Assembly (NCBI GenBank): GCA_029239415.1
Contig: JAQZAY010000072.1
Coordinates: 1-14,379 of the forward strand
Length of the DNA stretch: 14,379 nt
Direction: 5' to 3'
Source of the DNA: Pseudomonas sp.
GTDB taxonomy: Bacteria > Pseudomonadota > Gammaproteobacteria > Pseudomonadales > Pseudomonadaceae
Shown here: positions 5,950-14,379 of the stretch, in pieces
Position numbering within the stretch: position 1 is the stretch's first letter
How the letters are laid out: each line of letters starts with the position of its first letter
Program-made: the position numbers and the translations under genes
Notes under the pieces: model-generated
What the model saw: only the letters and a program-made list of their open reading frames with translations
What the model was told of the DNA's origin: nothing
The model's database searches: none

Positions 5950-7293
5950 TCAGGCCTGGGCCGCCAGCACTCGCCGCTCCCAAGGGGTGATCTCGTTGAA
6001 GAAATCGGTCATCTCCAGGGTCTTGGTCGCGACATAGCCTTCGATGAACTCCCCGCCGAACAGTTCCCGAGCCAGCTCGCTGCGCTTGAGGCGCTGCAGC
6101 GCGGCGTGCAAGGTGCACGGCAAGCTCAGGCGGTCGGGCACCTCGAATTCGCCCTGGATGGCCGCCGTCGGCTCGAGCCGCTGCTCGATGCCGTGCAGCC
6201 CGGCCGCAAGGCTTGCGGCGATGGCCAGGTACGGATTGGCATCGGCGCCCGGCAAGCGGTTCTCGACCCGGCGCGCCACCGGCGCACTGGCCGGAATGCG
6301 CAGCCCGGCGGCGCGGTTGTCCTCTGACCAGCAGGCATTGTTGGGCGAGGCATAGGGATGGCACAGCCGCTGGTAGGAATTGACGTTGGGCGCGAACAGC
6401 GCGGTGAAGTCGGCCATGCAGGCCTGCAGCCCGCCAATGAAGTGACGGAAGGTGTCTGTCGCCAGCCCGTCGGCGTCGCTGAACACATTGCGGCCACTGT
6501 CGAGCTGCACCAGGCTCTGGTGGATGTGCATCGAGCTGCCGGGCGTCCCGGCCAGGGGCTTGGCCATGCACACCACGGTCAGGCCATGCTTGAGCGCCAC
6601 TTCCTTGAGCAAATGCTTGAACAGGAACGTCTGGTCGGCCAGCAGCAGCGGATCGCCGTGCAGCAGGTTGATCTCGAACTGGCTGACGCCCATCTCGTGC
6701 ATGAAGGTGTCGCGCGGCAGGCCGAGTTCGGCCATGCAGCGGTAGACTTCGCTGAAAAAGGGCCGCAGGCCATTGTTGGAGCTGACGCTGAACGCCGAAT
6801 GGCCCATCTCGCGCCGGCCGTCCATGCCCAGCGGCGGCTGGAAGGCCAGCGAAGGGTCGGCGTTTGGCGCGAAGACGAAGAACTCGAGCTCTGTCGCCAC
6901 CACCGGCGCCAGGCCCAGCGCCGCATAGCGGGCGATCACCGTTTTCAGCAGGCCGCGGGTCGAAAGCCCCGAGCGCTCGCCCGTCAATTCGTTGGCATCG
7001 CAGATCGCCAGGGCGCGTGGCCCGTCGCTCCATGGCAGGCGGAAGGTCTGCTGCGGGTCGGCGGCCAGCGCCAGGTCGCCGTCGTCGCTGCCGTAGAACC
7101 TCGCCGGCGGGTAGCCGCCCATGATGCATTGCAGCAGCACGCCCCGCGCCAGCTGCAGCCGGCGTCCTTCGAGGAAGCCCTCGGCAGTCATCACCTTGCC
7201 GCGCGGCACGCCGTTGAGGTCTGGCGTGACGCACTCGATTTCGTCAATGCCCTTCAATCGCTCGGCGAATGAATGCTGGCCATTGCTCGTCAT
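5950..7293 (-). CDS. Glutamine synthetase family, probable gamma-glutamylamine (PuuA-type) ligase
   Basis: The gene encodes an ATP-dependent ligase of the glutamine synthetase fold. The 447-residue length and sequence resemble PuuA/SpuI-type enzymes that join glutamate to putrescine or other amines, rather than the GlnA of nitrogen assimilation. The active-site set is complete: metal ligands E135/E137 in TELEFF, E200 and E207 (HEMGVSQFEINL), H256 in SSMHIHQS, the NSYQRL loop at 305-310, R327 and R332 (NRAAGLRIP) and E344/R346 in VENRLPGADANPY. The GlnA adenylylation site is not apparent. The start ATG at 7293 has AAGGAAG upstream. It reads in the same direction as bkdR, 76 nt behind it, with its own promoter candidate in that gap. 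The true substrate is unknown: a polyamine is the first guess, and the fixed position beside bkdR leaves a link to branched-chain amino acid use open. Confidence 0.88.
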   Translation of the reverse strand: MTSNGQHSFAERLKGIDEIECVTPDLNGVPRGKVMTAEGFLEGRRLQLARGVLLQCIMGGYPPARFYGSDDGDLALAADPQQTFRLPWSDGPRALAICDANELTGERSGLSTRGLLKTVIARYAALGLAPVVATELEFFVFAPNADPSLAFQPPLGMDGRREMGHSAFSVSSNNGLRPFFSEVYRCMAELGLPRDTFMHEMGVSQFEINLLHGDPLLLADQTFLFKHLLKEVALKHGLTVVCMAKPLAGTPGSSMHIHQSLVQLDSGRNVFSDADGLATDTFRHFIGGLQACMADFTALFAPNVNSYQRLCHPYASPNNACWSEDNRAAGLRIPASAPVARRVENRLPGADANPYLAIAASLAAGLHGIEQRLEPTAAIQGEFEVPDRLSLPCTLHAALQRLKRSELARELFGGEFIEGYVATKTLEMTDFFNEITPWERRVLAAQA

Positions 7294-7317
7294 GACACTT
7301 CCTTATCGTTTTCGCTT

Positions 7318-7329
7318 GCCGTTAACGGC
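7318..7329. promoter_or_regulatory. Perfect 12-bp palindrome, candidate operator of the synthetase gene
   Basis: GCCGTTAACGGC is its own reverse complement. It lies 25-36 nt before the synthetase start codon and immediately after the predicted transcription start near 7332, a classical repressor position. The protein that would bind is not known. Confidence 0.45.
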
Positions 7330-7338
7330 GACAGGCAC

Positions 7339-7367
7339 AACATAGGCCTGCCCGCTCCTGACTGCAA
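7339..7367 (-). promoter_or_regulatory. Sigma-70 promoter candidate for the glutamine synthetase-like gene
   Basis: On the minus strand TTGCAG (7362-7367), a 17-nt spacer and TATGTT (7339-7344) make a good sigma-70 pair with 4 of 6 consensus bases in each box and ideal spacing. It lies just beyond the bkdR stop codon (7370-7372), so the synthetase can be expressed apart from bkdR. Confidence 0.5.
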
Positions 7368-7369
7368 TG

Positions 7370-7855
7370 TCAGCCGCGCAACGTCATCCCATTGACCGGC
7401 AACGGCAGCGCCGTCTTGTAGCGCACCTGCTTGAGCGCAAAGCTCGAGCGGATATTGGCCACGCCCGGCAGGCGCGTGAGGTAGTCGAGAAAGCGTTCCA
7501 GCGCCTGGATGCTGGGCAGGAGCACGCGCAGCAGGTAGTCGGGGTCGCCGGTCATCAGGTAGCACTCCATGACCTCGGGGCGCTCGGCGATCTCTTCTTC
7601 GAAGCGGTGCAGCGACTGCTCGACCTGCTTCTCGAGGCTGACATGGATGAACACGTTCACGTCCAGGCCCAGCACCTCGGGCGACAGCAACGTCACCTGC
7701 TGGCGGATCACCCCCAGCTCCTCCATGGCCTTGACCCGGTTGAAACAGGGCGTGGGCGACAGGTTGACCGAGCGCGCCAGCTCGGCGTTGGTGATGCGGG
7801 CGTTCTCCTGCAGGCGGTTGAGAATGCCGATATCCGTGCGATCGAGTTTTCGCAT
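7370..7855 (-). CDS. bkdR: BkdR, Lrp/AsnC-type activator of the bkd operon
   Basis: BkdR is the known Lrp-family positive regulator of branched-chain oxoacid dehydrogenase genes in P. putida, responding to branched-chain amino acids. The 161-residue product has the Lrp N-terminal helix-turn-helix at about 5-50 ([18 protein letters not shown], then [20 protein letters not shown]) and the RAM/AsnC effector domain at about 65-145, including [12 protein letters not shown] at 100-111. The start ATG at 7855 has AGGTGA about 9 nt upstream. It reads divergently from bkdA1 across a 197-bp gap that holds repeated TTTATC boxes, which suits an activator that also controls itself. Published work describes post-transcriptional control of bkdR by Crc, and the A-rich bkdR leader would suit that. 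Confidence 0.95.
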   Translation of the reverse strand: MRKLDRTDIGILNRLQENARITNAELARSVNLSPTPCFNRVKAMEELGVIRQQVTLLSPEVLGLDVNVFIHVSLEKQVEQSLHRFEEEIAERPEVMECYLMTGDPDYLLRVLLPSIQALERFLDYLTRLPGVANIRSSFALKQVRYKTALPLPVNGMTLRG

Positions 7856-9285
<1,430 letters not shown>

Positions 9286-9286
9286 G

Positions 9287-10345
<1,059 letters not shown>

Positions 10346-11620
10346 ATGGGCACGCACGTCATCAAGATGCCGGACATCGGCGAAGGCATCGCGCAGGTCG
10401 AGCTGGTGGAGTGGTTCGTCAAGGTCGGCGACCTGGTCAGCGAAGACCAGGTGGTGGCCGATGTCATGACCGACAAGGCCACGGTCGAGATTCCCTCGCC
10501 GGTCAGCGGCAAGGTCCTGTCCCTGGGCGGCCAGCCGGGTGAAGTCATGGCGGTCGGCAGCGAGCTGATCCGCATCGAGGTCGAGGGCAGCGGCAACCAG
10601 CGGGAAACGGCCGAGGCCAAGCCGGTCGCAGCGACACCGGCAGCAGCACCGACCCCTGCCCCGGTGGCTGCGGTGGCTACGGCGCCTGTGGCCAATGCGC
10701 CGGCCAGCACCCATGCCATGCCGGACATCGTCCCGCGCCAGGCCGGCGAACGCCCGCTGGCATCGCCTGCCGTGCGCAAGCGCGCACTGGATGCCGGTAT
10801 CGAGTTGCGCTATGTGCACGGCAGCGGTCCTGCCGGACGCATCCTGCACGAGGACCTCGACGCCTTCATCCGCCAGCCCCAGCGTGCGGGCGCCTCGGCA
10901 CCGGCCGGCTACATCCGCCGCACCGACAGCGAACAGATCCAGGTCATCGGCCTGCGCCGCAAGATCGCCCAGCGCATGCAGGATGCCAAGCGCCGTGTCG
11001 CGCACTTCAGCTATGTCGAGGAAATCGACGTCACTGCCCTCGAAGCGCTGCGCCAGCACCTCAACAAGCAATGGGGCGAAAGCCGCGGCAAGCTTACCCT
11101 GCTGCCCTTCCTGGTACGCGCCATGGTCGTCGCCCTGCGCGACTTCCCGCAGATCAACGCCACCTATGACGACGAGGCCCAGGTCATCACCCGCCACGGC
11201 GCGGTGCACGTGGGCATCGCCACCCAGGGCGACAACGGCCTGATGGTGCCCGTGCTGCGCCACGCCGAGGCCGGTACCCTGTGGGGCAACGCCAGCGAGA
11301 TCACCCGCCTGGCCCACGCCGCGCGCAACAACAAGGCCAGCCGCGACGAATTGTCCGGCTCGACCATCACCCTCACCAGCCTCGGCGCGCTCGGCGGCAT
11401 TGCCAGCACCCCGGTGGTCAACACGCCGGAAGTCGCCATCGTCGGCGTCAACCGCATGGTCGAGCGACCCATGGTGATCGACGGCCAGATCGTGGTGCGC
11501 AAGATGATGAACCTGTCCAGCTCGTTCGACCACCGGGTGGTCGATGGCATGGACGCCGCCCAGTTCATCCAGGCCGTGCGCGGCCTGCTCGAGCAACCCG
11601 CCTGCCTGTTCGTGGAGTGA
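10346..11620 (+). CDS. bkdB: Branched-chain 2-oxoacid dehydrogenase E2, lipoyl acyltransferase
   Basis: E2 is the core of the complex. Its lipoyl arm takes the acyl group from E1 and transfers it to coenzyme A. The domains of the 424-residue product follow in order: one lipoyl domain at 3-80 with the lipoylated K44 in [10 protein letters not shown]; an Ala/Pro-rich flexible linker at about 90-122; an E1/E3-binding domain at about 136-175 ([28 protein letters not shown]); and the catalytic domain at about 195-424 with the active-site motif DHRVVDG (H396, D400). GGAGG lies 6 nt before the ATG, within the last codons of bkdA2. The gap to lpdV is 2 nt. Confidence 0.97.
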   Translation: MGTHVIKMPDIGEGIAQVELVEWFVKVGDLVSEDQVVADVMTDKATVEIPSPVSGKVLSLGGQPGEVMAVGSELIRIEVEGSGNQRETAEAKPVAATPAAAPTPAPVAAVATAPVANAPASTHAMPDIVPRQAGERPLASPAVRKRALDAGIELRYVHGSGPAGRILHEDLDAFIRQPQRAGASAPAGYIRRTDSEQIQVIGLRRKIAQRMQDAKRRVAHFSYVEEIDVTALEALRQHLNKQWGESRGKLTLLPFLVRAMVVALRDFPQINATYDDEAQVITRHGAVHVGIATQGDNGLMVPVLRHAEAGTLWGNASEITRLAHAARNNKASRDELSGSTITLTSLGALGGIASTPVVNTPEVAIVGVNRMVERPMVIDGQIVVRKMMNLSSSFDHRVVDGMDAAQFIQAVRGLLEQPACLFVE

Positions 11621-11622
11621 TC

Positions 11623-12999
11623 ATGCAACCAACCCTCAACACCACCCTGCTGGTCATCGGTGGCGGCCCTGGCGGCTACGTGGCCGCCATCCGCGCCGGG
11701 CAACTGGGCATCCCCACCGTGCTGGTCGAAGGCCAGGCGCTGGGCGGCACCTGCCTGAACGTGGGCTGCATCCCGTCCAAGGCGCTGATCCATGTGGCCG
11801 AGCAGTTCCACCAGGTGAGCCACGCGTCCAGCCTCGGCATCAGCGTTTCGGCGCCGCGCCTGGACATCGGCCAGAGCGTCGCCTGGAAGGACGGCATCGT
11901 CGACCGCCTGACCAGCGGCGTCGCGGCCCTGCTGAAGAAGCACAACGTGCAGGTCATCCATGGCTGGGCGAAGATCGTCGACGGCAAGAGCGTCGAGGTC
12001 GACGGGCAGCGGATCCAGTGCGAGCACCTGCTGCTCGCCACCGGTTCCAGCAGTGTCGAGTTGCCGATGCTGCCCCTGGGCGGCCCGGTCATCTCCTCTA
12101 CCGAAGCCTTGGCGCCCGAGAGCCTGCCCAATCACCTGGTCGTGGTCGGTGGCGGGTATATCGGCCTCGAGCTGGGCATCGCCTACCGCAAGCTGGGCGT
12201 CGCGGTCAGCGTGGTCGAAGCCCGCGAGCGCATCCTGCCGACCTATGACAGCGAACTGACGCAGCCGGTGGCCGACTCGATCAGGAAGCTCGGGATCAAG
12301 CTGTACCTGGGTCATAGCGTCGAAGGCTTCGACGCCGATGCGCAGTGCCTGCTGGCGCGCGAAAGCGGCGGCGCCGAGGTCAGGCTGGAGACCGACCGTG
12401 TCCTTGTGGCAGTCGGCCGTCGCCCCCGCACCCAGGGCTTCAACCTCGAGAGCCTGGCGCTGGAGATGAACGGCGCCGCCGTCGCCATCGACGATCGCTG
12501 CCAGACCAGCATGCGCAACGTGTGGGCCATCGGCGACGTGGCCGGCGAACCGATGCTGGCCCACCGCGCCATGGCCCAGGGCGAGATGGTCGCCGAGCTG
12601 ATCGCCGGCAAGGCCCGTCGCTTCGTGCCGACCGCGATTGCCGCCGTATGCTTCACCGACCCGGAAGTGGTGGTGGTCGGCAAGACACCCGAGCAGGCGC
12701 AGCAACCGGGACTGGACTGCATCGTCAGCCAGTTCCCGTTCGCGGCCAATGGCCGGGCCATGACCCTGGAATCGAAGAGCGGTTTCGTGCGGGTGGTGGC
12801 GCGGCGGGACAATCACCTGATCCTGGGCTGGCAGGCGGTGGGGGTCGGGGTTTCCGAACTGTCCAGCGCCTTTGCCCAATCGCTGGAGATGGGCGCGCGG
12901 CTGGAGGATGTGGCCGGGACGATCCATGCGCATCCAACCTTGGGTGAAGCGGTGCAGGAAGCAGCGCTACGTGCACTGGGGCATGCGTTGCACATCTGA
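11623..12999 (+). CDS. lpdV: LpdV, dihydrolipoyl dehydrogenase (E3) of the branched-chain complex
   Basis: LpdV is an FAD enzyme that reoxidises the dihydrolipoyl group on BkdB and passes electrons to NAD. Pseudomonas keeps this E3 dedicated to the branched-chain complex apart from the general Lpd. The 458-residue product has the FAD motif GGGPGGY at 13-19, the redox disulfide C44/C49 ([13 protein letters not shown]), the NAD motif [10 protein letters not shown] near 180, the second FAD motif [11 protein letters not shown] near 305 and the catalytic pair H437/E442 in HAHPTLGE. The ATG at 11623 directly follows the bkdB stop and GGAG lies just before that stop. It is the last gene of the operon, 23 nt before a strong terminator. 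Confidence 0.97.
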   Translation: MQPTLNTTLLVIGGGPGGYVAAIRAGQLGIPTVLVEGQALGGTCLNVGCIPSKALIHVAEQFHQVSHASSLGISVSAPRLDIGQSVAWKDGIVDRLTSGVAALLKKHNVQVIHGWAKIVDGKSVEVDGQRIQCEHLLLATGSSSVELPMLPLGGPVISSTEALAPESLPNHLVVVGGGYIGLELGIAYRKLGVAVSVVEARERILPTYDSELTQPVADSIRKLGIKLYLGHSVEGFDADAQCLLARESGGAEVRLETDRVLVAVGRRPRTQGFNLESLALEMNGAAVAIDDRCQTSMRNVWAIGDVAGEPMLAHRAMAQGEMVAELIAGKARRFVPTAIAAVCFTDPEVVVVGKTPEQAQQPGLDCIVSQFPFAANGRAMTLESKSGFVRVVARRDNHLILGWQAVGVGVSELSSAFAQSLEMGARLEDVAGTIHAHPTLGEAVQEAALRALGHALHI

Positions 13000-13022
13000 T
13001 AGTGAAGCCTTGTCGACGATTT

Positions 13023-13051
13023 GACCCGCTGCTTGCAGCGGGTCTTTTTTT
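13023..13051 (+). terminator. Intrinsic terminator of the bkd operon
   Basis: A perfect 10-bp stem (GACCCGCTGC paired with GCAGCGGGTC) is separated by only two bases, so the top pair or two open to form a CTTG-type loop. Seven T residues follow. It lies 23 nt after lpdV and should separate the bkd operon from the next gene. Confidence 0.93.
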
Positions 13052-13121
13052 GAGCGTTACTCACGCAGCGCCCGCGCTTCAAGCGAAAGCGCCGTACCGT
13101 TGATCATCACAAGGACATGAC

Positions 13122-13682
13122 ATGAAGCCGCTGGACGAAAGCGCTGCGCTGCTGATCATCGACATGCAGAAGGGTATCCAGCAGGCAAAGTCGGGTAGAC
13201 GCAACAACCCCGATGCAGAGCAGCGAATCGGAGCATTGCTGAGCGCGTGGAGAACCACCCACCGCCCGGTCGTCCATGTCCGCCACATCTCGCGATCATC
13301 GGAGTCGGTGTTCTGGCCAGGGCAGCCAGGATGCGAATTCCAGGAGGCGTTGCAGCCACTGGCGCATGAGCATGTGGTCGAAAAGAATGTGCCCGATGCC
13401 TTCGCCGCGTCCGGGCTGGAGCGGTGGCTGCTGGCCCGGTCGATCCGGCAGATCGTGATCGTCGGCGTCGCAACCAACAACTCGGTGGAGTCTACCGCCC
13501 GGTCAGGCGGCAATCTCGGGTTCGACGTGGTGGTGGTTGCGGATGCGACCTACACCTTCGATCTGGTCGACCTGGCTGGGCGCCGGTGGCCTGCGGAGGA
13601 TGTGCAGGTGTTGTCGCTGAGCAACCTGGCGATGGACTATGCGAGGGTGGTCGAGGCGGTGGATGTGTTGAGTGCGGTATAG
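13122..13682 (+). CDS. Isochorismatase-fold hydrolase with Ser at the catalytic Cys position
   Basis: The 186-residue product has the isochorismatase/cysteine hydrolase fold: LLIIDMQKG near the start with catalytic-type D14, K88 in VVEKNVPDAF, and the motif GVATNNSVESTARSGGNLGF at 115-134. Nicotinamidase-like members carry the nucleophilic cysteine where S121 (codon TCG, 13482-13484) stands here. The protein therefore either uses another chemistry, as metal-free isochorismatases do, or is not a classical amidase. The substrate is unknown. AAGGA precedes the ATG at 13122. It follows the bkd terminator and has no partner gene in the same direction. Its codons use fewer GC-ending triplets than the bkd genes, a mild hint of a different origin. 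Confidence 0.85.
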   Translation: MKPLDESAALLIIDMQKGIQQAKSGRRNNPDAEQRIGALLSAWRTTHRPVVHVRHISRSSESVFWPGQPGCEFQEALQPLAHEHVVEKNVPDAFAASGLERWLLARSIRQIVIVGVATNNSVESTARSGGNLGFDVVVVADATYTFDLVDLAGRRWPAEDVQVLSLSNLAMDYARVVEAVDVLSAV

Positions 13683-13708
13683 GCCTGTGGTGCCAATACA
13701 GACCCGTC

Positions 13709-13730
13709 CGCTGGCAAGCCACATAGGCAC
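13709..13730 (-). repeat. Degenerate REP remnant, inverted
   Basis: CGCTGGCAAGCCA at 13709-13721 is the exact reverse complement of the core of the REP at 13829. The match decays after 13 bases (a looser fit runs on to ACATAGGCACA). It faces the two intact copies and may be the eroded partner of an older REP pair. Confidence 0.5.
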
Positions 13731-13758
13731 AGCGCAAGCCCAAGATCGCCGTTGTACC

Positions 13759-13790
13759 TGTAGGAGCGGGCTTGCCCGCGATGAGGCCCG
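13759..13790 (+). repeat. Pseudomonas REP element, copy 1
   Basis: The copy starts TGTAGGAGCGGGCTTGCCCG and continues CGATGAGGCCCG. It is the familiar P. putida-type repetitive extragenic palindrome, with the stem GCGGG/CCCGC around CTTG. Such elements lie between genes and can end or stabilise transcripts. Confidence 0.88.
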
Positions 13791-13828
13791 ACTGGGCACG
13801 TTAGCGCTCTCAAGGGCAATGCAGTACC

Positions 13829-13867
13829 TGTGGGAGCTGGCTTGCCAGCGAAGAGGCCAGCCCGGCC
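13829..13867 (+). repeat. Pseudomonas REP element, copy 2
   Basis: This is in the same orientation as copy 1, 70 bp further on: TGTGGGAGCTGGCTTGCCAG then CGAAGAGGCCAGCCCGGCC. The stem is GCTGG/CCAGC around the same CTTG loop, so both arms differ from copy 1 in a paired way. Confidence 0.88.
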
Positions 13868-13896
13868 AACTCATCTAGCTTGACCTGACATCGCCC

Positions 13897-13933
13897 TAAA
13901 TGGCAACCGGCGAGCATCGCCCGCCGGTTGCCA
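13897..13933 (-). terminator. Terminator of the DUF3077-type gene
   Basis: On the minus strand a perfect 12-bp stem (TGGCAACCGGCG paired with CGCCGGTTGCCA) with a 9-nt loop begins 15 nt after the stop codon and is followed by TTTA. The stem is very strong and the T-run short. It may also act against rightward reading from the REP side. Confidence 0.6.
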
Positions 13934-13947
13934 GCCGCACTGCCCGC

Positions 13948-14238
13948 CTACCGCACCGGGCCCGTCATCATCCCGTGCGCCACGTCCTCGACCAGCGCCT
14001 TGGCCATTCCGCTGAGGTAATGCGCTCCCCAGACCATATCGCCGTTGTGCTCGACGCCGGCTTCCAGGGTCATCTGGTAGACACAGTTCAGCAGTACCGA
14101 GGCCTGTTCCAGGGCGTATTCCGCATCATGCCCTGGCAAAACCTTGAACAATCGGTCGGCATGCTTCCCAGTGACGCCCTCGCCAAAGGTGGCGACGCCC
14201 GTCGTCTTCAGCACTTTCGTCTTGATAGTGGTGCTCAT
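13948..14238 (-). CDS. Small DUF3077-type protein of unknown function
   Basis: The 96-residue product resembles the DUF3077 family of small Pseudomonas proteins, with the typical segments VLPGHDAEYALEQASVLLNC at about 33-52 and GAHYLSGMAKALVED near 71-85. It has no signal peptide or membrane segment and looks soluble and mostly helical. The function is not known. The start ATG at 14238 has GGAGAG about 6 nt upstream. It lies 21 nt after the partial gene at the right edge, in the same direction, so the two are probably one transcript ending at the hairpin before 13933. The family assignment is from memory of its motifs. Confidence 0.8.
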   Translation of the reverse strand: MSTTIKTKVLKTTGVATFGEGVTGKHADRLFKVLPGHDAEYALEQASVLLNCVYQMTLEAGVEHNGDMVWGAHYLSGMAKALVEDVAHGMMTGPVR

Positions 14239-14259
14239 GCTTGCTCTCCGGTTTGACGG

Positions 14260-14379
14260 TCAGCGTCGGGCCTGTACGCGGCTCAAGGCCATTTCGACCA
14301 GGCTGTGGGCATTCTCGATCTCATGCATCGCGGCCAGGGTCATGACCTGTCCGGCGGGCTTGGGATTGAGCAGCACCGT
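14260..14379 (-). CDS. C-terminal end of an unrecognised gene (cut by right window edge)
   Basis: On the minus strand the frame is open from the right edge to a TGA at 14260-14262, giving 39 residues that include NPKPAGQVMTLAAMHEIENA and SLVEMALSRVQARR at the end. The peptide is helical in character and has normal codon use for the window. It lies 21 nt upstream of the DUF3077-type gene, read in the same direction, which supports a two-gene unit. Too little is visible to name it. Confidence 0.6.
   Translation of the reverse strand, partial: TVLLNPKPAGQVMTLAAMHEIENAHSLVEMALSRVQARR

Noticed and set aside
4652..7234. An 860-codon minus-strand frame running through the MFS and synthetase genes and the gap between them
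   Set aside because: It is in a different frame from two clearly real proteins and is made of Arg, Ala, Gly and Pro runs. It is a shadow of biased codons.
13074..13092. Inverted repeat GCGCTT/AAGCGC before the hydrolase gene
   Set aside because: It has only six base pairs in GC-rich DNA with no promoter boxes seen around it. It is too weak to call an operator or terminator.
13683..13947. Possible CRISPR-like or phage attachment repeats
   Set aside because: The repeats are typical Pseudomonas REPs: only two intact copies and one inverted remnant, with no regular spacers, cas genes, integrase or tRNA.

Overview
The window is about 14 kb of GC-rich DNA from a fluorescent Pseudomonas, most likely of the P. 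putida group. Three things point there: the gene order cheR-cheV / flgA-flgM-flgN-flgZ / MFS / glutamine synthetase-like / bkdR / bkdA1-bkdA2-bkdB-lpdV, the P. putida-type REP sequences near the right end, and proteins of the bkd operon that I recognise as close relatives of the characterised P. putida BkdA1, BkdA2, BkdB and LpdV.

Left block, 1-4410: chemotaxis and flagellar control. cheV and cheR (the latter cut by the left edge) read leftward. flgA (P-ring chaperone), flgM (anti-sigma-28), flgN (hook-junction chaperone) and a PilZ-domain flagellar brake (flgZ/ycgR) read rightward. The cheV-flgA gap holds a near-perfect sigma-54 (-24/-12) site for flgA and, on the opposite strand over the same bases, a good sigma-28 site for cheV. 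A second sigma-28 site precedes flgM. This fits the known hierarchy: RpoN/FleQ drives an early flgA, and FliA drives late chemotaxis genes and flgM.

Middle block, 4453-7855, all leftward: a YcaD-like MFS transporter, a gamma-glutamylamine-synthetase-type member of the glutamine synthetase family, and the Lrp-type regulator bkdR. The synthetase has a plausible sigma-70 promoter at the 3' end of bkdR, with a perfect 12-bp palindrome just after the predicted start point.

Right block, 7856-13051: the bkdR-bkdA1 control region with inverted and direct TTTATC boxes, then the four tightly packed bkd genes. They encode the whole branched-chain 2-oxoacid dehydrogenase complex (E1 alpha, E1 beta, E2 and its own E3), which oxidises the oxoacids of valine, leucine and isoleucine. 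The operon ends in a strong intrinsic terminator.

Right end, 13052-14379: an isochorismatase-fold protein with serine where the family has its catalytic cysteine, a small REP cluster, a DUF3077-type small protein read leftward with a strong terminator hairpin, and the last 39 codons of an unrecognised leftward gene. No gene-free stretch exceeds 300 bases. The longest are 13683-13947 (REP cluster plus terminator) and 7856-8052 (bkd control region). I found no insertion sequence, tRNA, rRNA or CRISPR array, and no clear sign of a wholly new system. The most interesting signals are regulatory.
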